Assembly: GCA_905214315.1 (NCBI GenBank)
Contig: CAJMLN010000027.1
Location: 1 to 23,858, forward strand
Reading direction: 5' to 3'
DNA length: 23,858 nucleotides
DNA from: an uncultured bacterium
Lineage (GTDB): Bacteria; Bacillota; Clostridia; Christensenellales; QALW01
Numbering within the stretch: position 1 is the stretch's first letter; each line of letters starts with the position of its first letter. The translations under genes were made by a program, and so were the position numbers. Below are positions 14,747 to 22,384 of the stretch, piece by piece. The notes beneath the pieces are model-generated. The model worked only from the letters and a program-made list of their open reading frames with translations. It did not search any database and was not told where the DNA came from.

Positions 14747-16372
14747 TTATGCGTTATAGATATACCAAGCGCGGAATACCGGTTTTCCATCGATCACGGT
14801 TCCGTCAACGGCGGCAAATATCCGATAAGAGGAATCTACCGTAATATTGATTTGCTTATACGGATAGTCAATAATGAGATTATATTCTATATCATTATAA
14901 GTGCAGACAACCTCAAATTTGTTTGCAGAAACATTGCGTACTACTTTAGCTGAGGATATGAGAATATTGCGCCCTCGATAAGTAGCTGGGTCAGAAGCGA
15001 TAGCAGAATTAAAGGCGCTGGCAGAAGAGGTGATAGCTGATTCTGCCGGCCAATACCAGAATACATGGGATTTTGTAGAGGAGCCTTTTTCGTTTGTGGC
15101 CGTGATCATTGCTTCCAGCTGACCGTAAGTTTGCCCGGAAAGGTCCAGGGTCGCGGTAAACGTATTATAAAGATCGTTTTTATCCAGCTGAAGGATCGGC
15201 AGATTGGAAGTAATTTCTGCATTGGGTTCGGTGGAGCCTGAAATTACAATGGATTTTTCATGGATGACGGAGGCACTGCTGGTAGCGATTGAGAGATCAA
15301 CCTTCAGCGCGTCCCGCGAGATGATAAAAACCTCGCTTTTGGGCGTATGGTAGGGCTGTACGATCTCAATCTGGTAGGTGGTGGAAGAATCCTCCTTTAC
15401 ATCAATATTAAACGTAATATTGCCGGTTCCATCCATATAGCTTGTGATATTGTTGTTATTTAAAAAGACCTTGGAATCTGTAGTTGTCCATAGTTTGATT
15501 TCATATTTATCACGATAGGCCTTTACGGTTTGTTCAGAAGGCGATAGCAGCTCAAACTCTGCGGGGGGAACGTTCATCTCAAAGGAAGAGATGTTATAGG
15601 CGTATTTTTTATTTTCCCGCACATACGAGGCGTTCAGGTTTGCATTGACTGTGGATTCTCTGAATTCATATTCCGGGAGGAAAAGATCCTCCAGATACAG
15701 ATTTAACTCCAGGGTGTTTTCAATAAAGGTATGATATGTGTCATTGCAGCCAAGATATAATCTGTCTCCCGGTTCCCCATAGAATACGGCGTTGATATAA
15801 TTCACACCGTTTTTATCATTTAATTTCTTAATTGTAGGGGGATCCAGGTTCAGTTGGGAATAGGTTCCCCGGTTCGGGTCGGTCGTTTCGTTGTTATCAA
15901 TGTACATGGAATAGATCAGAGACCCTACAACGATCGCAACGATAATAAATATGACAACAAGCACCCAAATGGCCACAGTAAAACCTACGTTTTTTTTAGG
16001 CCCGGCGCTTTCAAAGTATTGCTCGGCATTATCCTCTTTGTCCAAGGAAATTTCCGTTATTTCTTCTGGCTCGTTCTCTGCGGGCTCGCCCTCGAACAGT
16101 TCCGATTCGGTATCGTCATAATCTTCCTCATAGGAATCGCCGTCATAGGCGGTTCCGGAAAATTGTGCATCGTCAAGCTCCTGCTCGGCAGGGTCGGAAA
16201 TCACATCTTCCACATAAAAGCTTTGCATTTGACGGATGTCCGCCTGTGCTTGCTTTAAGTCTTTTTCACTTTCCTGTTCTGCCTTGATATTCCGGGAATA
16301 GAGCATAGCGCCACAATGAAAGCATTTTTCTCTGGTATCGCTGTTTTTTGCTCCGCATTTTTTACAAATCAT
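14747..16372 (-). CDS. Zinc-ribbon membrane protein with large outer domain
   Basis: The N-terminus holds a four-cysteine zinc ribbon (Cys3, Cys6, Cys17, Cys20 in CKKCG and CFHCG). A very acidic disordered stretch (about 65-125) precedes one membrane helix (about 130-154), and about 385 residues should lie outside the cell. The outer part is beta-rich: an Ig-like stretch (about 350-440, with ISGSTEPNAEITS) and a C-terminal part (about 460-541) that resembles an OB-like fold. The start at 16372 gives 541 residues; it has AGGGTGA just upstream, while the in-frame ATG at 16390 has no ribosome binding site. I do not recognise a specific function. It is divergent from a class A penicillin-binding protein, which suggests but does not prove a wall-related role. 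Confidence 0.85.
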   Translation of the reverse strand: MICKKCGAKNSDTREKCFHCGAMLYSRNIKAEQESEKDLKQAQADIRQMQSFYVEDVISDPAEQELDDAQFSGTAYDGDSYEEDYDDTESELFEGEPAENEPEEITEISLDKEDNAEQYFESAGPKKNVGFTVAIWVLVVIFIIVAIVVGSLIYSMYIDNNETTDPNRGTYSQLNLDPPTIKKLNDKNGVNYINAVFYGEPGDRLYLGCNDTYHTFIENTLELNLYLEDLFLPEYEFRESTVNANLNASYVRENKKYAYNISSFEMNVPPAEFELLSPSEQTVKAYRDKYEIKLWTTTDSKVFLNNNNITSYMDGTGNITFNIDVKEDSSTTYQIEIVQPYHTPKSEVFIISRDALKVDLSIATSSASVIHEKSIVISGSTEPNAEITSNLPILQLDKNDLYNTFTATLDLSGQTYGQLEAMITATNEKGSSTKSHVFWYWPAESAITSSASAFNSAIASDPATYRGRNILISSAKVVRNVSANKFEVVCTYNDIEYNLIIDYPYKQINITVDSSYRIFAAVDGTVIDGKPVFRAWYIYNA

Positions 16373-16400
16373 AATTTCACCCTGATGCATATTTTTTTAT

Positions 16401-16429
16401 AGTATATCATATTGCGTGCATGTTGGCAA
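16401..16429 (-). promoter_or_regulatory. Promoter of the zinc-ribbon gene
   Basis: On the minus strand TTGCCA (16429-16424) and TATACT (16406-16401) are 17 bases apart, with TGA before the -10 forming an extended -10. It lies 29 bases before the chosen start, leaving room for the ribosome binding site. Confidence 0.65.
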
Positions 16430-16481
16430 TAAATTGAATATTTTTTTTCCCTGCGCCGATAATAAGAACGGAGGGAAATAC

Positions 16482-18749
16482 ATGAAAAAAATAAAGCATT
16501 TTAAAAGCAAGGTGATCATTGCCTTTTTTTTAATGGTAATTCTTGCGGGCGTTTGTATTTTGATGACTTGTCCGGATCTCTCGGTGGAAAAAATCACACA
16601 GATTAGCCAGACGCTTGTGATTTATGATCAGGACGAAGTTGTTTCGGCTGTGCTGAATACAGGGGAAAACCGGGTAAATGTAGGGATAGAACAGATTCCC
16701 CAGTGCGTAATCGACGCGTTAATTGCTACGGAAGATGTTCGGTTTTATGAGCATAACGGTATCGATATTAAGCGCATTTTTGGCGCGATATGGGCTGATA
16801 TAAAAGCCGGGGGCTATAGCCAGGGCGCCAGTACAATTACCCAGCAGCTGATCAAAAACTCGCATTTGACCAATGAAAAAACCATAATGCGCAAAATTCA
16901 GGAAGCAATTCTTGCGCTTCAGTTGGAGCGGCGGTATGAAAAAGACGAAATTCTGGAAATGTACTTGAATTTTGTCTATTTTGGCCGCGGCGCCTATGGT
17001 ATACAGGCGGCTTCCCACGCGTATTTCGGCATTGATGTAGGGGAACTGAATATTCCGCAGGCGGCGGCTTTGATTGGCATTTTAAAGGGGCCCGGACGGT
17101 ATGCGCCGCATCTCAATATGGAAAACTGTGTAAAAAGGCGGAATACGGTGCTCTCCCAGATGGAAAAGTACGGCTACCTTACAGCAGAGCAATATGAAGA
17201 ATACTCTGCGGAAGAAATTGTTATCGTCGAAAAAGAGGAGCTTTACGATTACGGGTATTATACCGATTTTGTATTGGAAGAGGGCGCCGATCTGCTGGGA
17301 ATTTCGGTAAGCGATCTGATGGGCGGAGGCTACAGCGTGTATACGACGCTGGATTCCTCTCTGCAGCAGCATTTGCAGGCGGTTTATGAACAGGAGGAAA
17401 ATTTTCCTGCGGGCCGGGAAGAGGAAAAGGTGCAGTCTGCCGCGGTTATTATTGATAATGCTACCGGGGCCATAGCGGCGATGATCGGCGGGCGGGAGCA
17501 CGAGGGGATGCGCGTGTACAACAGGGCTGAAGCCAGAAGGCAGCCGGGTTCCTGCATCAAACCTATTTTGGTGTATGCACCCGCGTTTGAAAACGGCAGT
17601 ATTACCAGCGCCACCATGCTGGATGACTACCGAAAGGATTTTGACGGCTATTCTCCTACAAATTTCCGTGATGTTTATTATGGAAAGGTGTCGGTGCGCA
17701 AAGCGCTTTCTCTTTCATTAAATGTACCTGCAGTGGAACTGCTGCAGCAGAATGAAATTGAGTATTCTAAAAACTATGCAAAAAAAATGGGAATCGTTTT
17801 TGCGGAGGATGACCGGTATCTTGCCCTGGCTCTGGGGGGAATGAAATATGGATCCACTCCTTTGGAACTTGCTTCAGCTTACAGAACCTTTGCAACCGGG
17901 GGATTTTTTCAAAAGGGCTGGTGCATCAAAAAAATATGTGACGGTGACGGAAACGTGGTTTACGAGCATTCTGCCAAAGATTCCGCTGTACTGAAGGATA
18001 GCACCGCTTTTTTAATTACGGATATCTTATGCGATGTTTCCAAGCAGCGCACCAACGCGTTAGGAACTTTAGGACATGCGGTTGCTTGTAAAACGGGTAC
18101 GGTGGGATATAATGACATCGGCTATTCCGACGCTTGGTGCAGCGCGTATACAAAGGATTATACCGTATGTGTGTGGATGGGATATGACAGAACGGACGCC
18201 GAGCACTTTTTGCCTGAAAGCGTTACCGGGGGTTCTTATCCGGCAAAGGTGGCGGCTGAGGTTTTTGCCGAAATCATTGCCCGTTACGGCTATTCTGCCT
18301 TTGAACAGCCCGCAACGGTAACGAAGGTGAAAATAGACGGCTATACGCTTGAAAAAAGCGGCGTGACCTGTCTGGCCACGGGATACACGGAAAAAAACAA
18401 TGTTCTGGAGGAGTATTTTGTTCTCGGAACAGAGCCGCAGAGCGCTTCTTCATATTGGGCGGAGCCCCTGCAGCCTTTAACTGTAGAGGTTCAGTTTGAC
18501 GAACTGCGGAATGCGGAGATTGCGGTAACGGCGGCACAGACGTATGTAAATTACTGCGTGTACAGAAAAAATGAAAACGGAGAGGTTTTGTTAGGTAAGG
18601 TCAGTGCGGAAGAGGGAAAGACGGCCTATCTTAAAGATTCCGGATATACTGCGGACAGCGTATATTTTGTGATACCGGAGCATAAATCCGTATTTGCCAA
18701 CGGTCAGGCACTGCGGGGACAGAGAAGCAGAGAATACGCATTACACTAA
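16482..18749 (+). CDS. Class A penicillin-binding protein (PBP1A-type)
   Basis: The 755-residue bifunctional enzyme polymerises lipid II and cross-links peptidoglycan outside the membrane. One N-terminal helix (about 10-30) anchors it. The glycosyltransferase family 51 domain has ATEDVRFYEHNG with catalytic Glu84, GASTITQQL, and RKIQEAILALQLERRYEKDE followed by YLNFVYFGRGAYGI. The transpeptidase has SxxK at Ser357-Lys360 (PGSCIK), SLN at Ser412-Asn414 and KTGT at 537-540. About 130 residues follow the last motif and look beta-rich. I chose the ATG at 16482, with GGAGGG 6 bases before it, over an in-frame ATG at 16416 that lies inside the region opposite the divergent promoter and has no ribosome binding site. 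No good -35/-10 pair at correct distance is visible for this gene. Confidence 0.96.
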   Translation: MKKIKHFKSKVIIAFFLMVILAGVCILMTCPDLSVEKITQISQTLVIYDQDEVVSAVLNTGENRVNVGIEQIPQCVIDALIATEDVRFYEHNGIDIKRIFGAIWADIKAGGYSQGASTITQQLIKNSHLTNEKTIMRKIQEAILALQLERRYEKDEILEMYLNFVYFGRGAYGIQAASHAYFGIDVGELNIPQAAALIGILKGPGRYAPHLNMENCVKRRNTVLSQMEKYGYLTAEQYEEYSAEEIVIVEKEELYDYGYYTDFVLEEGADLLGISVSDLMGGGYSVYTTLDSSLQQHLQAVYEQEENFPAGREEEKVQSAAVIIDNATGAIAAMIGGREHEGMRVYNRAEARRQPGSCIKPILVYAPAFENGSITSATMLDDYRKDFDGYSPTNFRDVYYGKVSVRKALSLSLNVPAVELLQQNEIEYSKNYAKKMGIVFAEDDRYLALALGGMKYGSTPLELASAYRTFATGGFFQKGWCIKKICDGDGNVVYEHSAKDSAVLKDSTAFLITDILCDVSKQRTNALGTLGHAVACKTGTVGYNDIGYSDAWCSAYTKDYTVCVWMGYDRTDAEHFLPESVTGGSYPAKVAAEVFAEIIARYGYSAFEQPATVTKVKIDGYTLEKSGVTCLATGYTEKNNVLEEYFVLGTEPQSASSYWAEPLQPLTVEVQFDELRNAEIAVTAAQTYVNYCVYRKNENGEVLLGKVSAEEGKTAYLKDSGYTADSVYFVIPEHKSVFANGQALRGQRSREYALH

Positions 18750-18752
18750 TAT

Positions 18753-18781
18753 TTCACTTTTAAAATACGGTAAAATATGAT
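18753..18781 (+). promoter_or_regulatory. Promoter of the PucR-type gene
   Basis: TTCACT (18753-18758), a 17-base spacer and TATGAT (18776-18781) lie 22 bases before the start codon. They overlap a set of TAAAATA repeats. Confidence 0.5.
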
Positions 18782-18787
18782 AAAATA
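18761..18787. repeat. Three TAAAATA heptamers at exact 10-bp spacing
   Basis: TAAAATA occurs at 18761, 18771 and 18781, so all three copies face the same side of the helix and overlap the putative -10 box. It is short and AT-rich. It may be an operator, an intrinsically curved tract, or chance. Confidence 0.4.
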
Positions 18788-18803
18788 TTTATGGTGATGG
18801 GGT

Positions 18804-19733
18804 ATGAAAACCGCTATATATGATAAAAACGGAATAAAGATCGCCGGCGATCATACACTTTTTAGTAGGTTGCCGGCGCATATTCTTCATGCGGAGCTTC
18901 CTCTTATTGAAAACGGATGCCTATTTTCTTTGCTCTCTGACGGCAGTATTTCGGTTATTTCTGCTGAAGAAAAGGCTTTGGCTGGCTTTGCTGAACCGGA
19001 GAAAGAAAACCGGAGATTCAGCAGAGGGGAATTTATCAAAAATCTTTTATTTGGCACAGCAGGAAATGAAATAAAAGAATTGTGCCGCAAGTATGAGTTT
19101 GCGTATGAAGAAGCGCGGCGGGTATTGGTATCGGAACTACAGGAGGATATTTCTTCGTATATCGGTACGTTTGAGGAAATGTTTGACGATGCTGATGTTT
19201 GTGTGATCGGCCTTGACGGGCATCGCATTGCGGTGATCTGCCCGGAAGAGGAAAATGAGGCGCAGGAGATGGCCGGTGCTGTCAGCGCCACTTTTGCGGA
19301 GCTTAGTACCGATTTTAACATGGGAATCAGCTGTATATGCGATTGCGCGGCGGAGCTTTCCACTGCTTTTGAGCAGGCGCTTTCGGCAATACGGGTAGGG
19401 AAGAAGATCTCCTACAGCGGCGGCATCTGGTATTTTTCCAATATTTTGCCGGAGCTTGTGATATCAGGACTGCCGCGGGAGGGACAGGAGGAACTCAAGA
19501 AAAAGGCGGAGGAAATTGGCAGGGCGCTTGACGGGGAGACCATAGAGCTTGCTCAGGAGTTTTTTCGGCATAATTTGAATATCAGTGAAACGGCAAGATA
19601 TTGCTATCTGCACCGGAATACGCTGATATATCGATTGGATCGGATCCAGAAGGAAACTGGTTTCAATATGAGAAATTTTGATGAGGCTGTTGCGCTGCGT
19701 ATTTACATAGCGGCAAATAAGCTTTTGCAATAG
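18804..19733 (+). CDS. PucR/CdaR-type transcriptional regulator
   Basis: The 309-residue protein ends in the PucR-type helix-turn-helix (about 250-300): FRHNLNISETARYCYLHRNT, LIYRLDRIQKETG, then FDEAVALRIYI. The middle part (about 125-220) looks like the GGDEF-like domain of CdaR/PucR proteins (VCVIGLDGHRIAVICPEE, then MGISCICDCAAEL, AFEQALSAIRVG). The N-terminal part (about 1-100) matches no sensor domain I know. Such regulators usually activate catabolic or transport genes in response to a metabolite. Here the only close partner is the S41 protease gene, 8 bases downstream. The ribosome binding site (GATGGGG) is weak. The start could be slightly different, but no better in-frame site is visible. 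Confidence 0.88.
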   Translation: MKTAIYDKNGIKIAGDHTLFSRLPAHILHAELPLIENGCLFSLLSDGSISVISAEEKALAGFAEPEKENRRFSRGEFIKNLLFGTAGNEIKELCRKYEFAYEEARRVLVSELQEDISSYIGTFEEMFDDADVCVIGLDGHRIAVICPEEENEAQEMAGAVSATFAELSTDFNMGISCICDCAAELSTAFEQALSAIRVGKKISYSGGIWYFSNILPELVISGLPREGQEELKKKAEEIGRALDGETIELAQEFFRHNLNISETARYCYLHRNTLIYRLDRIQKETGFNMRNFDEAVALRIYIAANKLLQ

Positions 19734-19741
19734 GAGTTTAT

Positions 19742-20932
19742 ATGGGGAAAAAAAGATATTCTCTTAGTTTATTAGCAGTAATTGTGATTTTTGCTGTTGG
19801 GATCTGCGGCGGATTAGCGGTACAGGAGTACCGGTATACCGGCCGGCTTTTTTCTGATGCGGGGCTTACGGCGGAACAGATCCGGGCCCTGAACGAGGCG
19901 CTGTATATTGTTGATCACTATGCGATTGAAGAGCACGACGAAGAATTTTCCGTTGATTATGCCTTAAAGGGAATCGCTGCCAGTCTTGGGGATGACTATG
20001 CTTATTATTTTACACCTGAAGAGCTGACAGCGTATCTGAATTCTTCCTCCGGTACGGTGGAGGGCAGTATCGGGGCGAATGTTTATAAAGACGGAGAAGA
20101 TATTATTATTACCTCCGTATACAAGGGGCTTTCTGCCGATACTGCGGGCATCAAGAAATGCGATAAGCTTGTGGCTGTTGACGATATGAGCGTGCATGGA
20201 AAATCCCTGGAGGATGTTGTGGCGCTGGTAAAGGGAGAAACCGGCACAGAGGTTACCATAACGGTGGAGCGGGACGGACGAGAGCTTGCATTCCGTGTGG
20301 TGCGTGCCGACGGGCAGCGGCAGATGACGGAGTATTCCTTTATCGGCGATACAAAAATTTTGTATATTTCGATTTTCTCGTTTCATGGAAATGCCGCGGA
20401 ATATTTTAACGAAGCAATAGAGTATGGCAAAGCAGGCGGTTATGAGGGCATTATTATTGATCTGAGGGAAAACAGCGGAGGAGAGCTTTCTATTTTTGAA
20501 AAGATTGCGGATATTATGCTGCCCGAGGGCGAAACCTTTTATGCTCTGCGCCGGGACGGCCAGAAGATTCAGTCCTGTACCTCTGATGCCGCGTACATTG
20601 ATAAGCCTGTTGCGGTGCTGATCAACGGCAGCTCAGCCAGTGCGTCCGAGGCCTTGGCCGGCGCCCTGCGGGATATGGGCGGAGCGGTTTTAGTGGGAAC
20701 GCAAAGCTTTGGCAAGGGAATTATGCAGACGAATTATCCGCTGAATAACGGAGGAATGTTTAAGCTTACTACGGCAAAATATTATCTGCCCGGGGGTGAG
20801 TGCATCCACGGCGTGGGGCTTGCGCCGGATTACAAAGTGGAGCTTTCGGAAGAACTTACTAAAAAATATTGGCTGCGTACGGAAAATAACGATCTGCAGC
20901 TGCAAAAGGCCATGGATTTATTGACAAATTAA
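19742..20932 (+). CDS. S41 C-terminal processing protease (CtpA/CtpB-type)
   Basis: The 396-residue protein has an N-terminal membrane helix or signal anchor (about 6-27), a CtpA-type cap, a PDZ domain (about 105-190: SVYKGLSADTAGIKKCDKLV) and the S41 catalytic core. Ser300 in the SSASASE motif and Lys325 in SFGKGIMQ form the Ser-Lys dyad. They are exactly 25 residues apart, as in E. coli Prc (Ser452, Lys477). The protein acts outside the membrane and trims or degrades proteins; family members also cleave sporulation factors and wall enzymes. TAGGAG overlapping the regulator's stop serves its ATG, so it is co-transcribed with the PucR-type gene. The promoter of the next operon lies inside its last codons. 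Confidence 0.95.
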   Translation: MGKKRYSLSLLAVIVIFAVGICGGLAVQEYRYTGRLFSDAGLTAEQIRALNEALYIVDHYAIEEHDEEFSVDYALKGIAASLGDDYAYYFTPEELTAYLNSSSGTVEGSIGANVYKDGEDIIITSVYKGLSADTAGIKKCDKLVAVDDMSVHGKSLEDVVALVKGETGTEVTITVERDGRELAFRVVRADGQRQMTEYSFIGDTKILYISIFSFHGNAAEYFNEAIEYGKAGGYEGIIIDLRENSGGELSIFEKIADIMLPEGETFYALRRDGQKIQSCTSDAAYIDKPVAVLINGSSASASEALAGALRDMGGAVLVGTQSFGKGIMQTNYPLNNGGMFKLTTAKYYLPGGECIHGVGLAPDYKVELSEELTKKYWLRTENNDLQLQKAMDLLTN

Positions 20933-20948
20933 AAAACAGCGGTATAAT
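20921..20948 (+). promoter_or_regulatory. Full-consensus promoter of the TM1266/ABC operon
   Basis: TTGACA (20921-20926) and TATAAT (20943-20948) both match the consensus exactly with a 16-base spacer. The -35 lies within the final codons of the S41 gene. It should be strong, which fits a transcript whose output is then limited by the leader terminator. Confidence 0.85.
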
Positions 20949-20954
20949 ATACGT

Positions 20955-21086
20955 ATCGAAGCGAAGGAGAAATCATCTGACGCGGAGAGCTTATAGCCGT
21001 ATCTGAAGGCAAGGCCATGGGCTGCGCTTAGGGAAAGAAGAAAATATAGATTCTCTTTGCTGCTGTGCGGTGAAGAGAATTTTTTT
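20955..21086 (+). ncRNA. Structured 5' leader, candidate riboswitch or attenuator of unknown class
   Basis: About 145 bases separate the likely transcription start from the first codon. A long hairpin can form: 20988-20998 with 21013-21023 (10 of 11 positions pair), extended by 20982-20984 with 21025-21027 across an internal loop. AAGGAGAAAT (20964-20973) can pair, with one bulged A, with ATTCTCTTT (21050-21058), which is also the 5' arm of the terminator. The two pairings exclude each other, and the first one would enclose the long hairpin. I looked for TPP, glycine, guanidine (ykkC), FMN, THF and T-box core motifs and found none complete. I folded it by eye only, with no energies or alignment. 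Confidence 0.6.
21050..21086 (+). terminator. Intrinsic terminator inside the leader, before the first gene
   Basis: ATTCTCTT (21050-21057) pairs with AAGAGAAT (21073-21080). The stem extends inward with G-C and G-U pairs to a CTGTG loop (21063-21067), and seven T follow at 21080-21086. It ends 4 bases before the AGGAGG ribosome binding site of the next gene, so it would stop the operon's transcript before any codon is read. Confidence 0.8.
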
Positions 21087-21101
21087 ATGCAGGAGGGAGA
21101 A

Positions 21102-21380
21102 ATGGATCGCAGAATTGGTATTGTAGGAATTGTAATCGAAGACGCCAGACAGGCGGCGGAGCCGGTCAACCGTATACTCAGCCAGTATGGGGACATTATA
21201 ATAGGCAGAATGGGATTGCCTTATCCTAAACGCGGCGTCTGTGTCATTTCCATCATAGTGGACGGAACCAATGAGCAGATCGGTGCGCTGACGGGGAAAT
21301 TGGGAAGGATTGTTGGCGTGAATGTAAGAAGCGTTTTAACATCAAAAAATTATAAAGACGAAGAAGAGGTAGAAAAATGA
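21102..21380 (+). CDS. TM1266-type small protein (putative Fe-only hydrogenase system regulator)
   Basis: The 92-residue protein closely resembles the small proteins named after Thermotoga TM1266: RRIGIVGIVIEDARQAAEPV, YGDIIIGRMGLPYPKRGV, and ISIIVDGTNEQIGALTGKLG followed by VNVRSVL. The family has a ferredoxin-like ACT/NikR-C-like fold, is often found beside FeFe-hydrogenase or HydEFG maturation genes, and is annotated as a putative regulator without, as far as I know, a proven function. It lacks a DNA-binding domain. There is no hydrogenase gene in the window. The start at 21102 has AGGAGG 5 bases before it; an in-frame TTG at 21057 lies inside the terminator stem and is unlikely. Its stop overlaps the next start by 4 bases. 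Confidence 0.88.
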   Translation: MDRRIGIVGIVIEDARQAAEPVNRILSQYGDIIIGRMGLPYPKRGVCVISIIVDGTNEQIGALTGKLGRIVGVNVRSVLTSKNYKDEEEVEK

Positions 21381-22384
21381 AAAAGATATTCAGTATTTTT
21401 TGCGCGGTATTGATAATTGTTCTGGCTTTTAGCGGCTGTGGAAACGGACAGGTTCCGGAGGCTACAGAGGCGCCTACGCCGCAGGCAACGGAATTTATAG
21501 GCACCGATATTAAAATCGGCGCACTCAACGGTCCCACGGGAATGGGTATTTCTAAGCTGATAAAGGATTCTGAGGACGGTCTTACGGCAAATCGCTATCA
21601 GGTAGAGCTTTTCAGCGCACCAACCGATATTACGGGGCTGCTGATTAACGGCGAGCTGGATATTGCCGCGCTTCCTACCAATTTAGCGGCAACGCTTTAT
21701 AATAAGACCAATGGCGGGGTAAAACTGCTGGCTTTAAATACGCTGGGTGTGCTCTATGTAATGGAAAAGGGCGATACTGTGCATTCCATTCAGGACCTGG
21801 AGGGAAAAAAGATCTATTCTTCCGGGCAGGCGTCCACACCGGAATATGCGCTGAACTATGTGCTTGAGCAGAATCATATTACCTGTGAGGTAGAGTATTT
21901 TGCTACCCACGCGGAGCTGGCCGCACAGGCGTTGGCAGGGAATGCTGATATCTTATTGATTCCGGAACCTTTTGTTTCCACGATTCTTGCCAAAGAGGCG
22001 GGGTTCCGTATTGCGGTGGATTTTAATGCAGCCTGGGACGAAGCCTGCGGCGGAGAAATTCTCTTTTCTATGGGCTGCCTGGCGGTAAGAACAGAGTTTG
22101 CACAGAATAATAAAGCCGCTTTGGATAAGTTTGTAGAGGAATATACCGCTTCGGTGGAGTATGTTAACGCCAATCCTTCTGAGGCGGGCGCGCTTATAGC
22201 GCAATACGGCATTGTGGCGTCTCCGGAGCTTGCACAGGCGGCGATTCCGAACTGCAATATGGTAACGATTACGGACAGTGAGATGAAAACTAAGACAATT
22301 CCCTATATTCAAATGCTTTTTGAAAATAACGCCGCGTCCGTAGGGGGAAAGATACCGGGTGAAGATTTCTATTATAAAAAATAA
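21377..22384 (+). CDS. ABC importer substrate-binding lipoprotein (NitT/TauT/ThiY-like)
   Basis: The 335-residue protein has a lipoprotein signal peptide with lipobox FSGC (Cys21), then a Thr/Pro/Glu-rich spacer. The type 2 periplasmic-binding fold of the NMT1/THI5 class includes IKIGALNGPTGMGISKLI, the INGELDIAALPTNLA segment and DLEGKKIYSSGQASTPEYAL. It is anchored outside the membrane and delivers a small organic ligand to the permease. Relatives bind sulfonates, nitrate, pyrimidines (thiamine precursors) or guanidine; the ligand cannot be told by eye. It is translationally coupled to the TM1266-type gene by an ATGA overlap, and its end overlaps the permease start by 26 bases. Confidence 0.92.
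   Translation: MKKIFSIFCAVLIIVLAFSGCGNGQVPEATEAPTPQATEFIGTDIKIGALNGPTGMGISKLIKDSEDGLTANRYQVELFSAPTDITGLLINGELDIAALPTNLAATLYNKTNGGVKLLALNTLGVLYVMEKGDTVHSIQDLEGKKIYSSGQASTPEYALNYVLEQNHITCEVEYFATHAELAAQALAGNADILLIPEPFVSTILAKEAGFRIAVDFNAAWDEACGGEILFSMGCLAVRTEFAQNNKAALDKFVEEYTASVEYVNANPSEAGALIAQYGIVASPELAQAAIPNCNMVTITDSEMKTKTIPYIQMLFENNAASVGGKIPGEDFYYKK

Noticed and set aside
16434..16463. TTGAAT and GATAAT as a promoter for the PBP gene
   Set aside because: The spacing is 18, but transcription would begin on top of the ribosome binding site, leaving almost no leader. The true promoter may be elsewhere.
16416..16481. Longer N-terminus for the class A PBP
   Set aside because: The extra 22 residues do not resemble a PBP N-terminus. 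The ATG at 16416 lacks a ribosome binding site, while GGAGGG precedes the ATG at 16482.
20955..21049. TPP, glycine or guanidine (ykkC) riboswitch
   Set aside because: Fragments such as GGAGAG, CCGTATC and TTAGGGAA look similar to parts of known aptamers, but the conserved cores are not complete: no CTGAGA plus ACC-type TPP core, no tandem glycine core, no ykkC ACGGCGGGA region.
20955..21049. T-box or leader-peptide attenuator
   Set aside because: There is no AGGGTGG-type T-box antiterminator sequence. The only short frame with an ATG in the right area (21017) codes for four residues without a run of one regulatory amino acid.
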